Shown: piece by piece, positions 23,801 through 37,641 of the stretch
How positions within the stretch are numbered: position 1 is the stretch's first letter
Layout: each line of letters starts with the position of its first letter
Translations under genes and position numbers: made by a program
DNA from: Tetrahymena thermophila SB210
Taxonomy: Eukaryota > Ciliophora > Oligohymenophorea > Hymenostomatida > Tetrahymenidae
Length of the DNA: 64,000 bases
Reading direction: 5' to 3'
NCBI RefSeq assembly: GCF_000189635.1
Contig: NW_002476154.1
Coordinates: 124,001-188,000, forward strand
Notes under the pieces: generated by a model
Database searches by the model: none
What the model was told of the DNA's origin: nothing
Seen by the model: the letters and a program-made list of their open reading frames with translations, nothing else

Positions 23801-26800
23801 TCAAACATCCAACTAAGTATTTTTAGAAACGTAGCTCATAATGTAGGGGTTTTCGATAATAGATTCAAAACTCATTAAGCACAGAATTTATTTTGCTTGA
23901 TTTAAACTTGATTGAAGTTTTCTGATAAAATAATACCAGCCTATACCAAATATCAAAAATATCACAATTGAAGCATAAACAAATAAATTAATTTCTATTT
24001 AATATAATTAAGAGCTAATTCCTAGTAAAATATTCAGGCTTGCATCTAAAACAGCTCCTAAAATTGCTTCAAAAACTAAATAGCTTTCTTATATAGTATT
24101 GAAATCATACTTTGAATCTAGACTTCTGTAAATTTAAACAAATGTATTCATAACTTGCTAATTTATAAATAAATCAGACCAGACTTCTTATATTATGGAA
24201 AAGTAATTTTTTAAGACAAACATTATTCCGTTAGTGAAAATGCTATTATTCATTTAATTGCACTCGTCTAAACTAGATTTTTAAGTATTTACTTGCTGAG
24301 AAGTAGTTAAAAAGCTTAGATTATTATAAACACTAGAACAAGCATCTTTTTGGAAAGAGTTTAAAATAATTGAGTTAAATTAACCTTAATACCATCTTTT
24401 TTAATTAAACTAGCCCTGCAATGAATAGAAATCATTTATAAGTGATTAGTTATCTTAAATCAATTTCTAATTAAAAAAAATTTAATTTATAAATATTTTA
24501 AATAATTTCTTACATTCATAAAATCTTAAAGAGTTGAGCTGGCTTTGTTGCTTTGATTTTAAAGAAATAAGTTTGTATTAGCATAAAGTAAACCTTAAGA
24601 TGCACTCCAGAGGAATGTAGATTTGCCGAAAATATAAAGTTCACTTGACCCATAATTAAAGTAATCATATGTTTAATAACCGTAAATATACTTAACAAAA
24701 GGATAAATAGAAAATAGACAGAATGAGAGCAGTTGGATTATAATGATCCAAATTTTCATTTTACTAAAGTTAGTTGTATTACTAATTGACCTCTTTTTAT
24801 ATTTAATTTCCTGATTGAAGTTAAAATCTTAGTTTTTTTCTTGTTTGAAACCAGATTACAAGTTTGAAACAAAAATAAAAGATTCTTCGTATATTTCAAT
24901 CATACTTTCTATTTTATCTTTTGGAAAAGTAGAAAACAATTTTAAAAACTCTTCTATTTTGACTTGATTATAATAATAAATTGGAGACATGCTTATGATA
25001 TTTCCTAATGAAACAGAAAAAACCAAAATCATAGTCATATACATAAAAGAAATAGTATCTGATAATGACTATTAACTTAAGTTATAGCTTTCTGTTAAAT
25101 AGCTACTAAATTCTGTATAAAACTGATAATAATTTGTAAGTATATTATTAATCACATCTGAACTATTGACTCTAATAATTGCATACCTTTTTATTTATAT
25201 ATAATTTTTGTAATATAATTTCATTATTATTTTATGTATTTTATTATAAATGAGTAATTTTTTAAATAATTTTTATGAAAATTTAAAATTTTATATTTTC
25301 AAAATTCACTGAAAAAAATACGAGTTTATTTTCAAGTTGAGCAGAATTAGTTAAAAATTTTGAATGTTTTTTAAAATAATAAATTTACTAGAAAATCATC
25401 AGAAGAAAATTTCTAAGTGTGTAATAGATTGATTAATTAAAGCTAATAGGTCCTCTATCAAAGTATTCATTTATAGTCATGTTATTGGCTAGTAAATAGC
25501 TTTAATTATTATTATTATTTAAAACATTAAAAATATATAAAAATGAAAAATAAATAGTTTTTACTTTAGATTATGTGAGTTATATCTGTCTACTATTTGT
25601 TAAAAATCTGTTTTAATGATCTCTAATTTGCTCGTAGTATCATTTGAATATTTTTAAAGCAAATTTTAATCTGGTAGAGTTATAAAGGGATATATTTTCG
25701 AAGGAGTTTAAGTAGCCAATACTTCATACTCTCGATTGGAAATAATCTAAAAGGTACTTTCAATAATTTCTATAATTAGCCTCTGCTCTTGAATATTAGC
25801 AATATAAGTATCGTAGTTATTTTTATTGAAAATAAAAGATAGGAAGGTTACAAAAGATATACAAAGCAGACTTACTATCCAAAAGAGTTTTATCACTAAT
25901 TTATTTTAATTAATTAAAATGTCAGAATTAATAATTCGTATTTAAACATTACACTTGATGCTGAGAGTGGATTTTTTATTTTTAATAAGCTTTATTATTT
26001 TCTTTTTCACGTTATAATTTTAGAGTGCACTTTATTACTAAGATGAACTCCCTCCTGCTGATGTTTTCTTCTTTTTATTTTTAATATTGGCGAGAATAGG
26101 AACTTTTTATTTGGTCTTTCTTCTATTTAGAGATTTCATTGATTATAGTTTTCTAGGAGATTCAAACTCATCTTCTTCAAAATCAGAATCAGATAAAACT
26201 GCTTAAGTTTAAATTTTTTATTTAGCTGTTTTGGTATTATCACCTCCTCTTTCTGATTCGTCTTTAATCAAAATACCATCAACTCTTAAAACTGCTAATT
26301 CTCTTTCGTTTTCATCTTAAAAATAATATTGTTATTTCAATTTCTTAATCCAGAACATGCTATTTTTGACTTACCTAAGCACTTTTTTAAACAGTCTAGA
26401 CATTCTCTTTCTCCTTGAATTTTCCTTAATGTAATATTAATGTTATTTTAATATTATTTAGACACAAATAGAATCAGAAAATAAATAATAGATTTCCAAA
26501 ATAAAATCATGATAATAAATATACTGAATAAATATTTGAAAAAAATCATTCATTAAACTCTCTTTTAATTTATATATGTTATTATTTAAAAAGAATTTAC
26601 TTGTGTTCGGATTGATTATTTCATAGAAGTGTTTAATCGATAGCTGGCAACTGATGATTTCATAGAATTCAATTTGATAATATCATCTTTCGATTTATAA
26701 GGACTAAATTAACTTCTTTTTTATATACTGCTATTCATTGAAGATTTACTAGCTGAAGAAGATGGTAGGTTAAATTTAGAATTTATGTTTTGATCACTTT

Positions 26801-29800
26801 GTTAATGGTTTGAATCAATCTAAAATTAATCTTCATTACTCTTTGATTCTGAACTATTTAATCTTGTATCATTGAAGCCTTCATGCTAAATATCATTGTC
26901 TGTTTTGTTTTCATAAGCTGCAAAACTTACATCATTAAATTAATTATTATCAATCAACGGATTTCTCTGAGTTGTTGAAAAAATTTAATTATCTGATAAA
27001 TTATTATGGGAATAATCTTCAATTTCTCTATTAGTTTAATCTATTTCATTATTGGAAATACTAGAAATGTTATTATTGTCTCTTGTTATAAGACCTTAAT
27101 ATTCATTTCTTGAAGTAGTTATTAAATTATCATTTTCAGTCAATGGTCCTCTCTAGGTTTAAAAGAATTCTTTTGTTTCATCCATTTTTTAGTTATTGAT
27201 AAAAGAGATGTCTTAGAATTGTTATTGTGAAGCACTATAAAATAATGAAGAATTATTCATATCATCAGTGTTAATACTACTTGTCATTTTATTTATAAGT
27301 CCCGTTTTTTGCTTAATGCCAAAGCTTTTACTCTGATTTACACCGAATTGAGAAGTAAATTTAGATGAAGATTTTGTCAGTTAATTTGACTCTAAATTGT
27401 TGTTCATATTTGTTTATGAATATTTATTTAACACTTAAGTGTCTTCTTCATCTTCTTCCTCAGCTTATCCCTCTTTGATTTCTTCTACCACTTAGCTTTT
27501 AAATTATGAATGGGTTTATCTCAAAGATTAATGACTTACTTTATAATCGCTAACATATTAAGAATCATTATCATCATCGTCATCATATTAGGAGGTAGCA
27601 AAGCTTTTAAAATAAGTTGATTCAACAATAGAAGAATTTGTTATAGTGTTGCTTAAGAAAGTCCTTCCATTCTAGTAAAAATAAGTTTTAGTAAAAGGAT
27701 TGTTGCTCTTTTTTCCAACCTAATCAGAATCTACTTGAGTCATTTTAAGATCTAAACCAAGAAGTCTGTTTAAGTCTTTTTTGAGATCATTAAATTAATC
27801 GATCTTATTTTAAGAAAAGAATTAATGAAGTAAATTAATAGCAATAATTAAAAACAAACCTTTTCAGAAACTCTGCCTATCCTTCTAATCTAACGAAATT
27901 GAATATAGTAAAATGATTTACCAATACTACTCTCAATTTTTTTTACATCTGCTGAAATTTCAAAGAAAGCATATTTATGAATAAAAATTTTGCAAAGTAG
28001 CAGAGAGAGTTCGGTCTCAGGGTGACCACTTTTCCTTGTAAGCTGCTCCATAATAGTTTTACTAAGTGGAATTAGCATAATAGTATTGACTGTTTTACCG
28101 TTAATGAGATTTGAGCTTTACTTGAAATTTAAAGCACCAATAAGTGGAATAATTCTTAAAATATCAATATTCTTGATTCGATGATATTCGTCCTTAAATT
28201 AAAATTAAAAGCATTATCTGTAAAGTTTTTCCGTCATATTTGAAATACAAAAATCATCAGTGAGTAATATATATTCTGTCATTTAAGAAATCTTAGTCAT
28301 TAATCCAGATACTCCGTAATCTTAACTTGAAAAGTGATCTATTTTGATTCTTAAATCTATAGGCACTAAAAATCCCTTTGAATTAATAGCAAACTAAAAT
28401 AGTTTATCTTTTTAAAGTTAACTTGAAAAGCCATGCTCAATAAAATTCTTGAGGAAAATATGGTGATATTTTTAATATTATTCTGGAATTATTGCTTCTA
28501 TCTCTTTCCCAATCAAATCACTTTTTTCAAATCCTAAAATATTTGAAACTTCTTGGGTTATTTTCATTATTTTTCCTATAAATTTTATTTTACAAAAAGT
28601 TAAAGATTTAATTTAAAAGTAATAAATTAAATGTATCAACCAGGTTAGTCTAAAAGAGTCAAGTGAATCACACATGATCTGCGTAAGTAGATGTCTATAA
28701 CATAATCTTTTTTATCAATAAAAATAAAATTTTATTTTCTTAGCAATTTTAATTGAGAAATTATTTATTTATTTATTTTACCTTCTGTAAGCAGAGGCTA
28801 AGTAATAATTTACTTACTTTTCCTTGCAAAACTCTTTACTGATTTTGCCTAAAAGTCAAGATACTATGAATATATTCCTGCCAACTTGAAGAGCAAAGTA
28901 CTATGAGGATTTATATCAAACAGATAGGAGATTCTTCTCTTTAAAACTTACTTTACTCGCTGTAATTTTTTGGAAAATTTTTATAGCTTATTTAAGTCAA
29001 TTTGATCACCTGCCAAAATGATTGCAAACTGTCTCATATCACAAAGCTAATTTTTAATAAGGTTCATCAACTCTTCTACGTACACATCAAAATTAAGCAT
29101 ATGACTCATATTAATCCTGACATTTTATATTTTTTTATCATTTATTACAGGTTTATACATAGCCCAAACTTTTCTGTTTAGCATTTAAATTGCCCATTTA
29201 ATTTTAAAAGGCTCATTATCGCAAGATTTTTTTAAGATTAGGATTTCTCTAATAGCAACGCTTGGCTAACATAGCACTTCTGTTAAAAAGCTAGCATAAG
29301 TTACCTAAATTAATTTAAGATCTAAATAAGAATAAAATATTATTAGATAAGATTACCTTCAACCTACTGCAGTTTTTTTATTCTTTTTCGTGAAGTTAAA
29401 AAAATAATTAAAAACTCTCAACAATATAGCTGCACATAAATAGCTTCCACTGCTTTTCAATCTTCAAATTCAGGATATTTTTTGCTTCATATTTTGTACA
29501 AAAACACTCATCTACGCCTTACCTTTAATTTTGTTTGCAATACTGCTTATGCTGGTGTAAACAATATTCCAAAAACATTCCTTTATCTTTATCGAGGTAA
29601 TGAGTAACCCTTAGATTAAAATAGTCATAAAGAATTCTAATATAAAGACTTGCAAGATCTTAATTCATGATTTTCTCTCTAGGAATTTGAGTGAGTTTTA
29701 ATATTAAGTAGTCGTAAATAAGATAAGAAGATTTCATAGATACTGTTACTGTAAAGATGATAATCAAAGAAAAATCAGTACTAGAAGAAAATGAGAATAG

Positions 29801-30655
29801 TGACTCAATAAGCATTAATGTATTCATAAAAAAGTAAGTGATGGAGAGTGAAAAGTTAAATTTAGAAACTTTCCTATCAAAATATGGAAAATTAGTGACA
29901 AGATCAGCAATTCGTTAGCAAGATGCTACTAAGTGAATGAATTGATTTAAAGTAAAGTTATTAGTTACAAAAACTCCTGCTATTATTGACTCTAAGAAAA
30001 CATTAACACTGTAACTAAAACTTTCGTTCTTAGAGCCATAGTCGACTATGATAAAAGAGAAATCAAAATCATGTAATGCTACAAATATCCCAATAAAAAA
30101 AGTAGTGATTATGTTTATTATCCCGATTGCTACATCTACTGAGCTCTATCCATAAAACATGCTGTATATTGCTATTTCAATAAAAGGAAGTAGAAAAACA
30201 AAGTTATAAATGCTAAATATAAAGCTAGAAAGCTGTCCTAATACCATCCTCGTTAAGTTATCTCTGAAAATAAATTGCATGATCAGTGTAGATATAAATG
30301 ACGTGTTTATCAACAGGATAACGATGTTAAAGTAAATTTTTACAGAGTCTTCTGAAGAAAAAAAAGGCAAAAATATAGGATAAATTCTACTTATATCAAC
30401 TACTTAAATAAGTGTTTAAGTTAGCTATCGAGTTACTTATCTATTTAACGGCGCTATTATATTTAGAACATTGCTAGTAAATAATAAAGATACTAGTTGC
30501 AGATAATGAATTAAGATTATTGTTAAAATGAGATAAAGATTTCTTTTAAATGATTTTAAAGCGAATTCAAGTCTTTCATAGTAAAAATTCTTCATCATAA
30601 TTAACAATTATCTCATTAATTCTTTTGGATCAAGAATTGTTTTAAGGATATCCAT
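23801..30655 (-). CDS. TmcB-like multipass membrane protein with PAS domain (~2026 aa)
   Basis: Nine exons on the minus strand: 30655-29357, 29304-28818, 28706-28641, 28575-27860, 27803-26601, 26424-25565, 25499-25389, 25186-24514, 24466-23801. They sum to 6081 bases with consistent phases. Residues 1 to about 330 form several membrane helices (LYLILTIILIHYLQLVSLLF, IVILLINTSFISTLIM, FIFSIYNFVFLLPFIEIAIY). Then comes a cytoplasmic helical block (around 527: FAIILAGDQIDLNKLQKFSK). A PAS domain (about 600-720) follows, with SCVIHLTLLDQPGKIMKIT and LGFEKSDLIGKEIEAIIPEY. A Ser/Asn/Gln-rich acidic linker (about 740-1260) leads to a second membrane half with helices near 1430, 1626, 1723 and 1968. 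PAS and N-terminal blocks are typical of the ciliate TmcB-like family, whose role is poorly known; a sensory function is inferred. The 176-base intron (26425-26600) joins the halves in frame. If it is not spliced, there would be two genes, the second starting at the ATG at 26407-26409. Confidence 0.83.
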
Positions 30656-32252
30656 TTTATTGGGTTAATATAATTACAATAATGAATATAGTGATAGTCA
30701 AACTAATAAGATTTAGTGATCTCTTCTCAATTAATAGTTAGATTTATTTCCTTTTTTAATAATTTTGAAAAGTTGTTGAAATAAATATACTATTTTAATG
30801 TTGTTTTTTGATACTCCTACTTTTTATTCTGATATCAAACAGATATTCAAAAAAAAATAATAATTAATTAAAATAAGTTTTTTATCACTGTTAAAAAACA
30901 TAAGAAAGGAGTATTAGTTAAATGATATTCAAATGAAATTCTAATTTTTTTAAATAAAGCATATCATACTAAATTTAAATATTAATTAATTATCTATTTA
31001 GCCTTCAACTTTTGACAAAGTTTGAACGAAAAACTTAAAAATTTATCAAAATAATTATTTATGTTTGAGAATGAATACAGAAAATTATTTTGTAATTTTT
31101 TCTCTAGTTAGTATTTGTTCATAAGATATTAAATAATTTTTCCCATTTTTTAACTTAAGCTCAATTAAAACAATTTTAATAAGCAATTATTTAAATAATT
31201 TTTTAAAAAATATATTTTTATAAAATTAAGTAATTTAAGTTATCACTAAAATATAATTAATTTTTAGCTATTTAAATTAATAAAAATAATTTTAAAATAT
31301 TCTTAAGACTTATCTCAAAAATAATTTAAAGGATTCAAATTTTGTTTTTTTATTGAAAAATTATTTTGTTATAAATTTAGTTTCGGATTATTTTTAATAC
31401 AATAAAATAAATAGTTGCTTTTTAATTTAAATTAATATTTTTAACATAATACAAATAATTAATTAAATAGGTTATTTAATTAAAATATTTTTCCTGATCA
31501 CTTTATTTAATTATTTCTTTATCTTCGTAAAATAATTTGCATAAATAAATTAAATATTTTTTATATTTTGATAACTAACTTTGAATTACCAACCTTTAAA
31601 ATCATAAAAAGGACAATGCTTTAACTATTAGTTTATTCTTAAGGTTAGAAATTTTATAATAAATAGTGAAATTAAATATTTATCAGCCAAATTTATTTAA
31701 ATCCAAAATAATAACTTAATTTTAAATTTTGATTAAAATAGCCTTGCTTTTGTGATAAAGTTCTTAAGGTAGAGAGAGAGAATTTAAAATAATAAAAAAA
31801 TATCAATTAATCTGCAATTGAATTTCTACCTTATTTATTAAATGTTTATTTCTTTAAATAGAAAATAAAAATAATTGTAGACTCTAAATTGATCGTAAAT
31901 CATTTTAGATATTCGATTAAATTTTATAATTAATTTATTCATACCGAAAAAATTTAAAAGAATAACTTTTTATCCTCTTCGTGATTTCTTTAATATTTAT
32001 TTATGCACATACATTTAATCAATATAATTTCTCCTATAAATTTTTTTATACGAGTAAAAAAATGGAAAAGCTTAAAGTTTTCCTATGATCTAAGTAAGAT
32101 GAATAATAAATAAATAGAATAAAAAACATTTATTTTTAATAATATTAAAAAAGCATTAATAATCAGAAAATTTAAAGGTTTTGTTCTTTTTTTAAACTAG
32201 TATTGACTATAAAAAATATGAGCTCATCCTCATCAAAGTAATTTAATTAGAT
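30656..32252. other. Divergent intergenic region
   Basis: Spacer upstream of the TmcB-like gene (-) and of the membrane protein gene (+). A/T-rich throughout; no gene, RNA or structured repeat recognised. Confidence 0.5.
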
Positions 32253-32864
32253 ATGAGCTTTTTCATTCTATAAATATTTGTTCTTGTATTTTTAAAGCAA
32301 TTAATTCAAGAGCTTACTACATTTGATTTAGATGCTAGCATACATTTTGAATTTGAATTCATTTTAAGTAAAATGTATTATTAGATAATCATGACTTAAA
32401 TTTTTCAAGCATTCTATTGGGGTATCTTGAATGTTTGTTACTATCTTGCCATTTCTTAAAATATCATAAGCCACTTAATCAATTTTGGTATTTAAAACAA
32501 CATCTTGAGTACTAAATCTCGATAACTAACTCTATATCATATTTTTATGATATTTATTTTCATTAATAAAATCATAGGTTACGCCCTATTCACTAAGAGT
32601 AATATTTTATTAATACGCTATAGTAAAATGATCTGTTTATTGTGTATTTCGGTGACTTTTTATTTAATTTGTGTTATCTTCCTGATAATTGTTTTAGGTT
32701 TCTTCGTTAGAGCAGATATTTGTACTTAAATTATCTTTTTGATTCTATGTTATCTATTATTATTGAGATCCATGCACTTTTTACAAGCGCTAAATATTTT
32801 ATTTATCTTAGTTTAGCTGATTTTATTAATCATATACCTATCCTTCATCCTAAGATTGTGCTGA
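32253..32864 (+). CDS. Hypothetical multipass membrane protein
   Basis: Intronless frame of 203 residues, open only in the ciliate code, ending in TGA. It starts MSFFILQIFVLVFLKQLIQE and holds about five hydrophobic segments: residues 2-15, about 55-75 (FQAFYWGILNVCYYLAIS), about 100-115 (IFMIFIFINKIIGYALF), about 130-155 (LCISVTFYLICVIFLIIVLG), and a C-terminal one (QIIFLILCYLLLLRSM...FILV). No family motif recognised. The last helices resemble parts of ciliate seven-helix or RING-membrane proteins only in composition. It lies alone between two long spacers. Better-than-random signs are its length without TGA and the mixed third-position bases. It could also be the remnant of a larger gene. 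Confidence 0.45.
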
Positions 32865-34947
32865 AAGGAAGGTAAATATATTTTACTCATAATTTTCATT
32901 TTACCTTTTACTATTATTTTCTGTGTTGTTTCTTTATAAATTGTTTTTACTTTATATACCAGATGAAGAATTACCACAACAAAATAACTTTTCCATAATT
33001 TTTTGAAATAAAATATTTTAATAAGTATTAAAATCAATCTGCCTGTCTGTCAGTGAATTTCTTTTTTTATCAAATATTTTTTTGTAAATAATTAAGATTA
33101 AAGAAAAATTATTTATTTGTATAAATGGAATGAAATATCTTTCTTTATCTAGTAAATTATATAAAAGAATTTAATTTAATTTTGTAGATACCTTTAATTT
33201 ACTTTAGGATATTTTAAAACTTTTCATATTTATTTTTTAGAGTAGTGATTTCAAGTAGTATAGATTTTTACAATAAATTTGTATCAAAACATTATAAAAT
33301 TTTCATCAACAATAAAAATATGAGGTAGAAATCCTTAAACTTTAGAGATATCGAAGCTATCATTTGTGTTTATTTTTTACTTAAAATATTAATTCAATAT
33401 TAACCAACCCTCAACTTAACATATTTTGTTAATAATTTCAATAAATAAAATTCAATAAAAGAAATTAATTGTAAATAGTTTTAATTTTATTGATCTAATT
33501 TTTTCTTCAAATCTTTTTTTTCTAATCCTATTATACTCAGTTTGTAATTAATTTAAAAAATATTAATGACTATCTTAAATATGTTTTCTTCCCTCATTTT
33601 TATCTATCTATTTTTTTTAAAGAAAACTTTTCTAAAAATATAAAATTTTATACCATCACTCTATCTCTACTTGACCTTCTTTTTCAAATTGATTAACTTC
33701 CCAAAACAAAACGAATATCCGTTTATTTTTTAAAAATAAAAATGTTATTTTAGTAAACTCATTAAATGTTTTAATTAAATAAATACAAGATATAATTTAG
33801 TTAGGAAAAATTTGAACAAAATTGGAAAAAATATATTAATAAATTATTATTTAAAAGAATATTTTTTAACTATCATAAATAATATTAGCTTTAATAAATA
33901 TAAATTTATTTTAAAAAGTAATAAGTAGTTTTTTTCTCTCAAATATATTAAAATCTTGCTGAAAATTATTCAATTATTAATTGCTAAAAATATTTTCTCT
34001 AAAAATTAGTAAGTAAGTAAGATATTTTCTTTGTTAATTGATTGATTAAAATTAATCGTATACATACAGAAAATTATTTATTTTTTAAATTCATAAATTT
34101 TAAAATTTGATTTTTAACTCTTTTAAATTTAAATATCAATCAATAAAATTTGTTTAAATAAACCACTTACTTTGGTGTAATTCTAAATTTAAATACTTTA
34201 TTTTCTAATTTAGGATTTTAAAATTTTCAAAAAAAAGACTAATTAATAAAACCTATAGATATAAAAAATATCATTAAAGTATCTACTTTTTTTTATCAAA
34301 GCTATAATTTATTTAAAGAAATTGTTTAGGATCAGAAATAATAATTATAAAAGATTTGTCATAATCAAATTAATTAAGATTTATTAAAAGTACTTTAAAA
34401 AAAAAAGTATAAACAAAATAATTTATTGTAACCAATTTTATTTCTAATCAAAAATTTCTATTTAAGAATAGAATTGTTTCATGAAAAAAAATCTATGATT
34501 ACACTTTTTAGGCTATTTAAACATTTATTTTTTAACAAAAAATAAAAAAAGAATTATTAAAGTAAATTAAGAAAAAAGATATTAATTAATGATGGCTTAT
34601 GAAGCTTTTGCTATAAATATTTTTTTTTTCTTGCTCTTGCAATGGATTTCAAACATAATTATTGTGAAGGTTTTTTGAAGGAATAAGGAACAAGAAATAT
34701 CCACATCTACCTATCTGTTTATATATTTTTGATAATACTATTAAAGATTTACTAATAATCAATCTGCTAAGTCAATTGAATAGTAAAAAACTATTAATCA
34801 AGTATCACAAGATATGCTGAAGACTTCTTTAAATATCAGACATTCTCTTATTAAAGATTTATAATTAAATAATAAATCATAAATCTTAAAATTTAGTTAA
34901 ATCAAAAAATACAAAATACATAAATTAATTTGTAGGTATATAGGGAG
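32865..34947. other. Intergenic region, A/T-rich
   Basis: Two kilobases without a supported gene. Only poly-A/T runs and short simple repeats (tgcctgtctgtcag near 33040, agtaagtaag near 34010). The minus frame at 32813-33037 is not convincing. Confidence 0.5.
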
Positions 34948-35919
<972 letters not shown>

Positions 35920-36534
35920 AAATTATTCATACTTCTAAAATTATATATTGTATATGTTTACCTGCTTAGTAAATAGCTAAATAAATAAATAAATATTTTT
36001 TTAATGATTTTGGATATTTTTACATTTTAATTTTTAGAAAGCTTCTTTATCATTTTTTTATTAAGTCTTATTAAAATTCTTCTGCTTTAATTTTTGTGAT
36101 AAATTAATGAAAAGATATAAAACAAACAGTAAAATCTTAAAATTGAAAAATAGCCTTTTTTTATTAAAAGTTAAATTGTAAAAATAGCCTTTGCGTTTTC
36201 TTGATAAATAACAAATAAAAGTTTTCAACAAATTAATTATTTTTTTAAAACTATAATAAATAATTTGGTGTTCATTTCTACAATTTTTTATATTTTTTAA
36301 AAGAAATATCAAAGTAAAGCTTTGTTAGAGTAAGTAAGTCATTAAATTATATGTAATTTTAATTAATGCCATATTATTATCAATATAGACTAGCAATAAA
36401 TATTTAAAGGTTCTAATAGAAATCAAATGAAGGTATTTTACACTCATAATTATTAAATACAGAATATTTAAAAGTAAATCTTTTGAAGAATAAATTTAGA
36501 AAATTTATTAAAAATAGATAGATAGTGTACAAAT
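35920..36534. other. Intergenic region
   Basis: Short A/T-rich spacer between two genes on the same strand. It includes a minus frame (36061-36312) with low-complexity Lys/Phe/Leu translation, which I do not accept as a gene. Confidence 0.5.
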
Positions 36535-37641
36535 ATGGAATAGGAAATTATTAAAGTTCCTGCTATTATATCTGATATTGATGGAGTGCTTATACTAGGC
36601 CCAACTCCTATCTAAGAAGGAACTGAAGTCATTAAAATGATACAAAAACCACTTTCAGAGCTTGCTCCAAGTAGGTTTGCTGACGAAAAAGAAATGAGAT
36701 TGCCATTTGTTTTACTTACTAATGGTGGCGGAATGAGTGAGGATAATTTTGTTTTAAAGATAAATAAAATACACAACTTAACCGATGATGAAGTTAACAA
36801 AGTTCGCAAAGAATAAATAATATTAAACTACACTCCATTGAAGAGTGTTATATAGAATCAATATTAAGATAAAGTTATTTTAGTAGGTGGACATGGTAAA
36901 TCTGAAGATATAGCTGTATATATGGGAGCTAAAAAATACATTACTGTTACTGAATATTTAAATATATATCCTATTATTGCACCTATTAAATATTAAAAGT
37001 AATGCCAAGACACTATCAAAGAAGTTTCTTAGCGCTTAGGAATGTCACCTGAACAATTACTGAAAGACCATCTTTAAATATCAGCTATTTTTATTTTATA
37101 TGATCCTGATAAATGGGAAGAATATATTTAGCTTATTACTGATATCCTTACCACAGATGATGGTTCTATTTCTAAAACTTAATATCTCCCTTAATTTGAG
37201 CAACATATACCATTATATTGTGTGTCAAACGATTTAACTTATTAAGATACCTTCCGCTTACCAAGAATAGTGTTTGGATGTTTTAATATAGCTCTTAAAA
37301 GTGTTTACAAGCTACTTTACAACAGAGAACTTAAAATAAATTAATATGGTAAGCCTTCGCCATTGACCTATTAATACGCTGAAATGCATTGCAAAAATCT
37401 AATATAAGAATATAATAAAAAATCCCCTGGAAAGAAATACGAAATAAGTAACTTTTATATGATTGGAGACAATCCATCATCAGATATCTAAGGAGCTAAT
37501 AATGCTGGGTGGACATCTATTCTAGTTAGAACTGGTGTCTTTAAATTTGGAGAAAATTCTGAATAATTTCCTGCAAAATATGTTTGTTAAAATGTTAAAG
37601 AAGCAATTCAATTAATTTTTGAATTAGAAAATTTAAAATGA
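36535..37641 (+). CDS. HAD-superfamily IIA hydrolase, CECR5/HDHD5-like
   Basis: Intronless, 368 residues. Motif I is SDIDGVL (Asp14 nucleophile, Asp16 acid/base). Motif II is LLTNGGGMSE near residue 63. GGHGKSEDIAVYMGAKKYIT marks the NagD-like class IIA cap region, and motif III/IV is the late YMIGDNPSSDIQGANNAGW (about residue 306). The order, with TNGGG and a long C2 cap containing ILYDPDKWEEYIQL and PRIVFGCFNIALKSVY, is that of the eukaryotic CECR5/HDHD5 group (yeast YKR070W), thought to be mitochondrial phosphatases of unknown substrate. I see no clear mitochondrial presequence here. The four acidic residues needed for phosphotransfer are all present, so it should be active. The start is the first ATG, ten residues before motif I. 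Confidence 0.9.

Noticed and set aside
24516-25044. Two minus frames of 60-62 residues
   Set aside because: Internal pieces of exon 8 of the TmcB-like gene, one of them out of frame.
26390-26430. Separate gene starting at the ATG at 26407-26409 (MSRLFKKVLR)
   Set aside because: An intron 26425-26600 joins it in frame to the PAS-containing half and all phases add up, so a single gene is preferred, though not proven.
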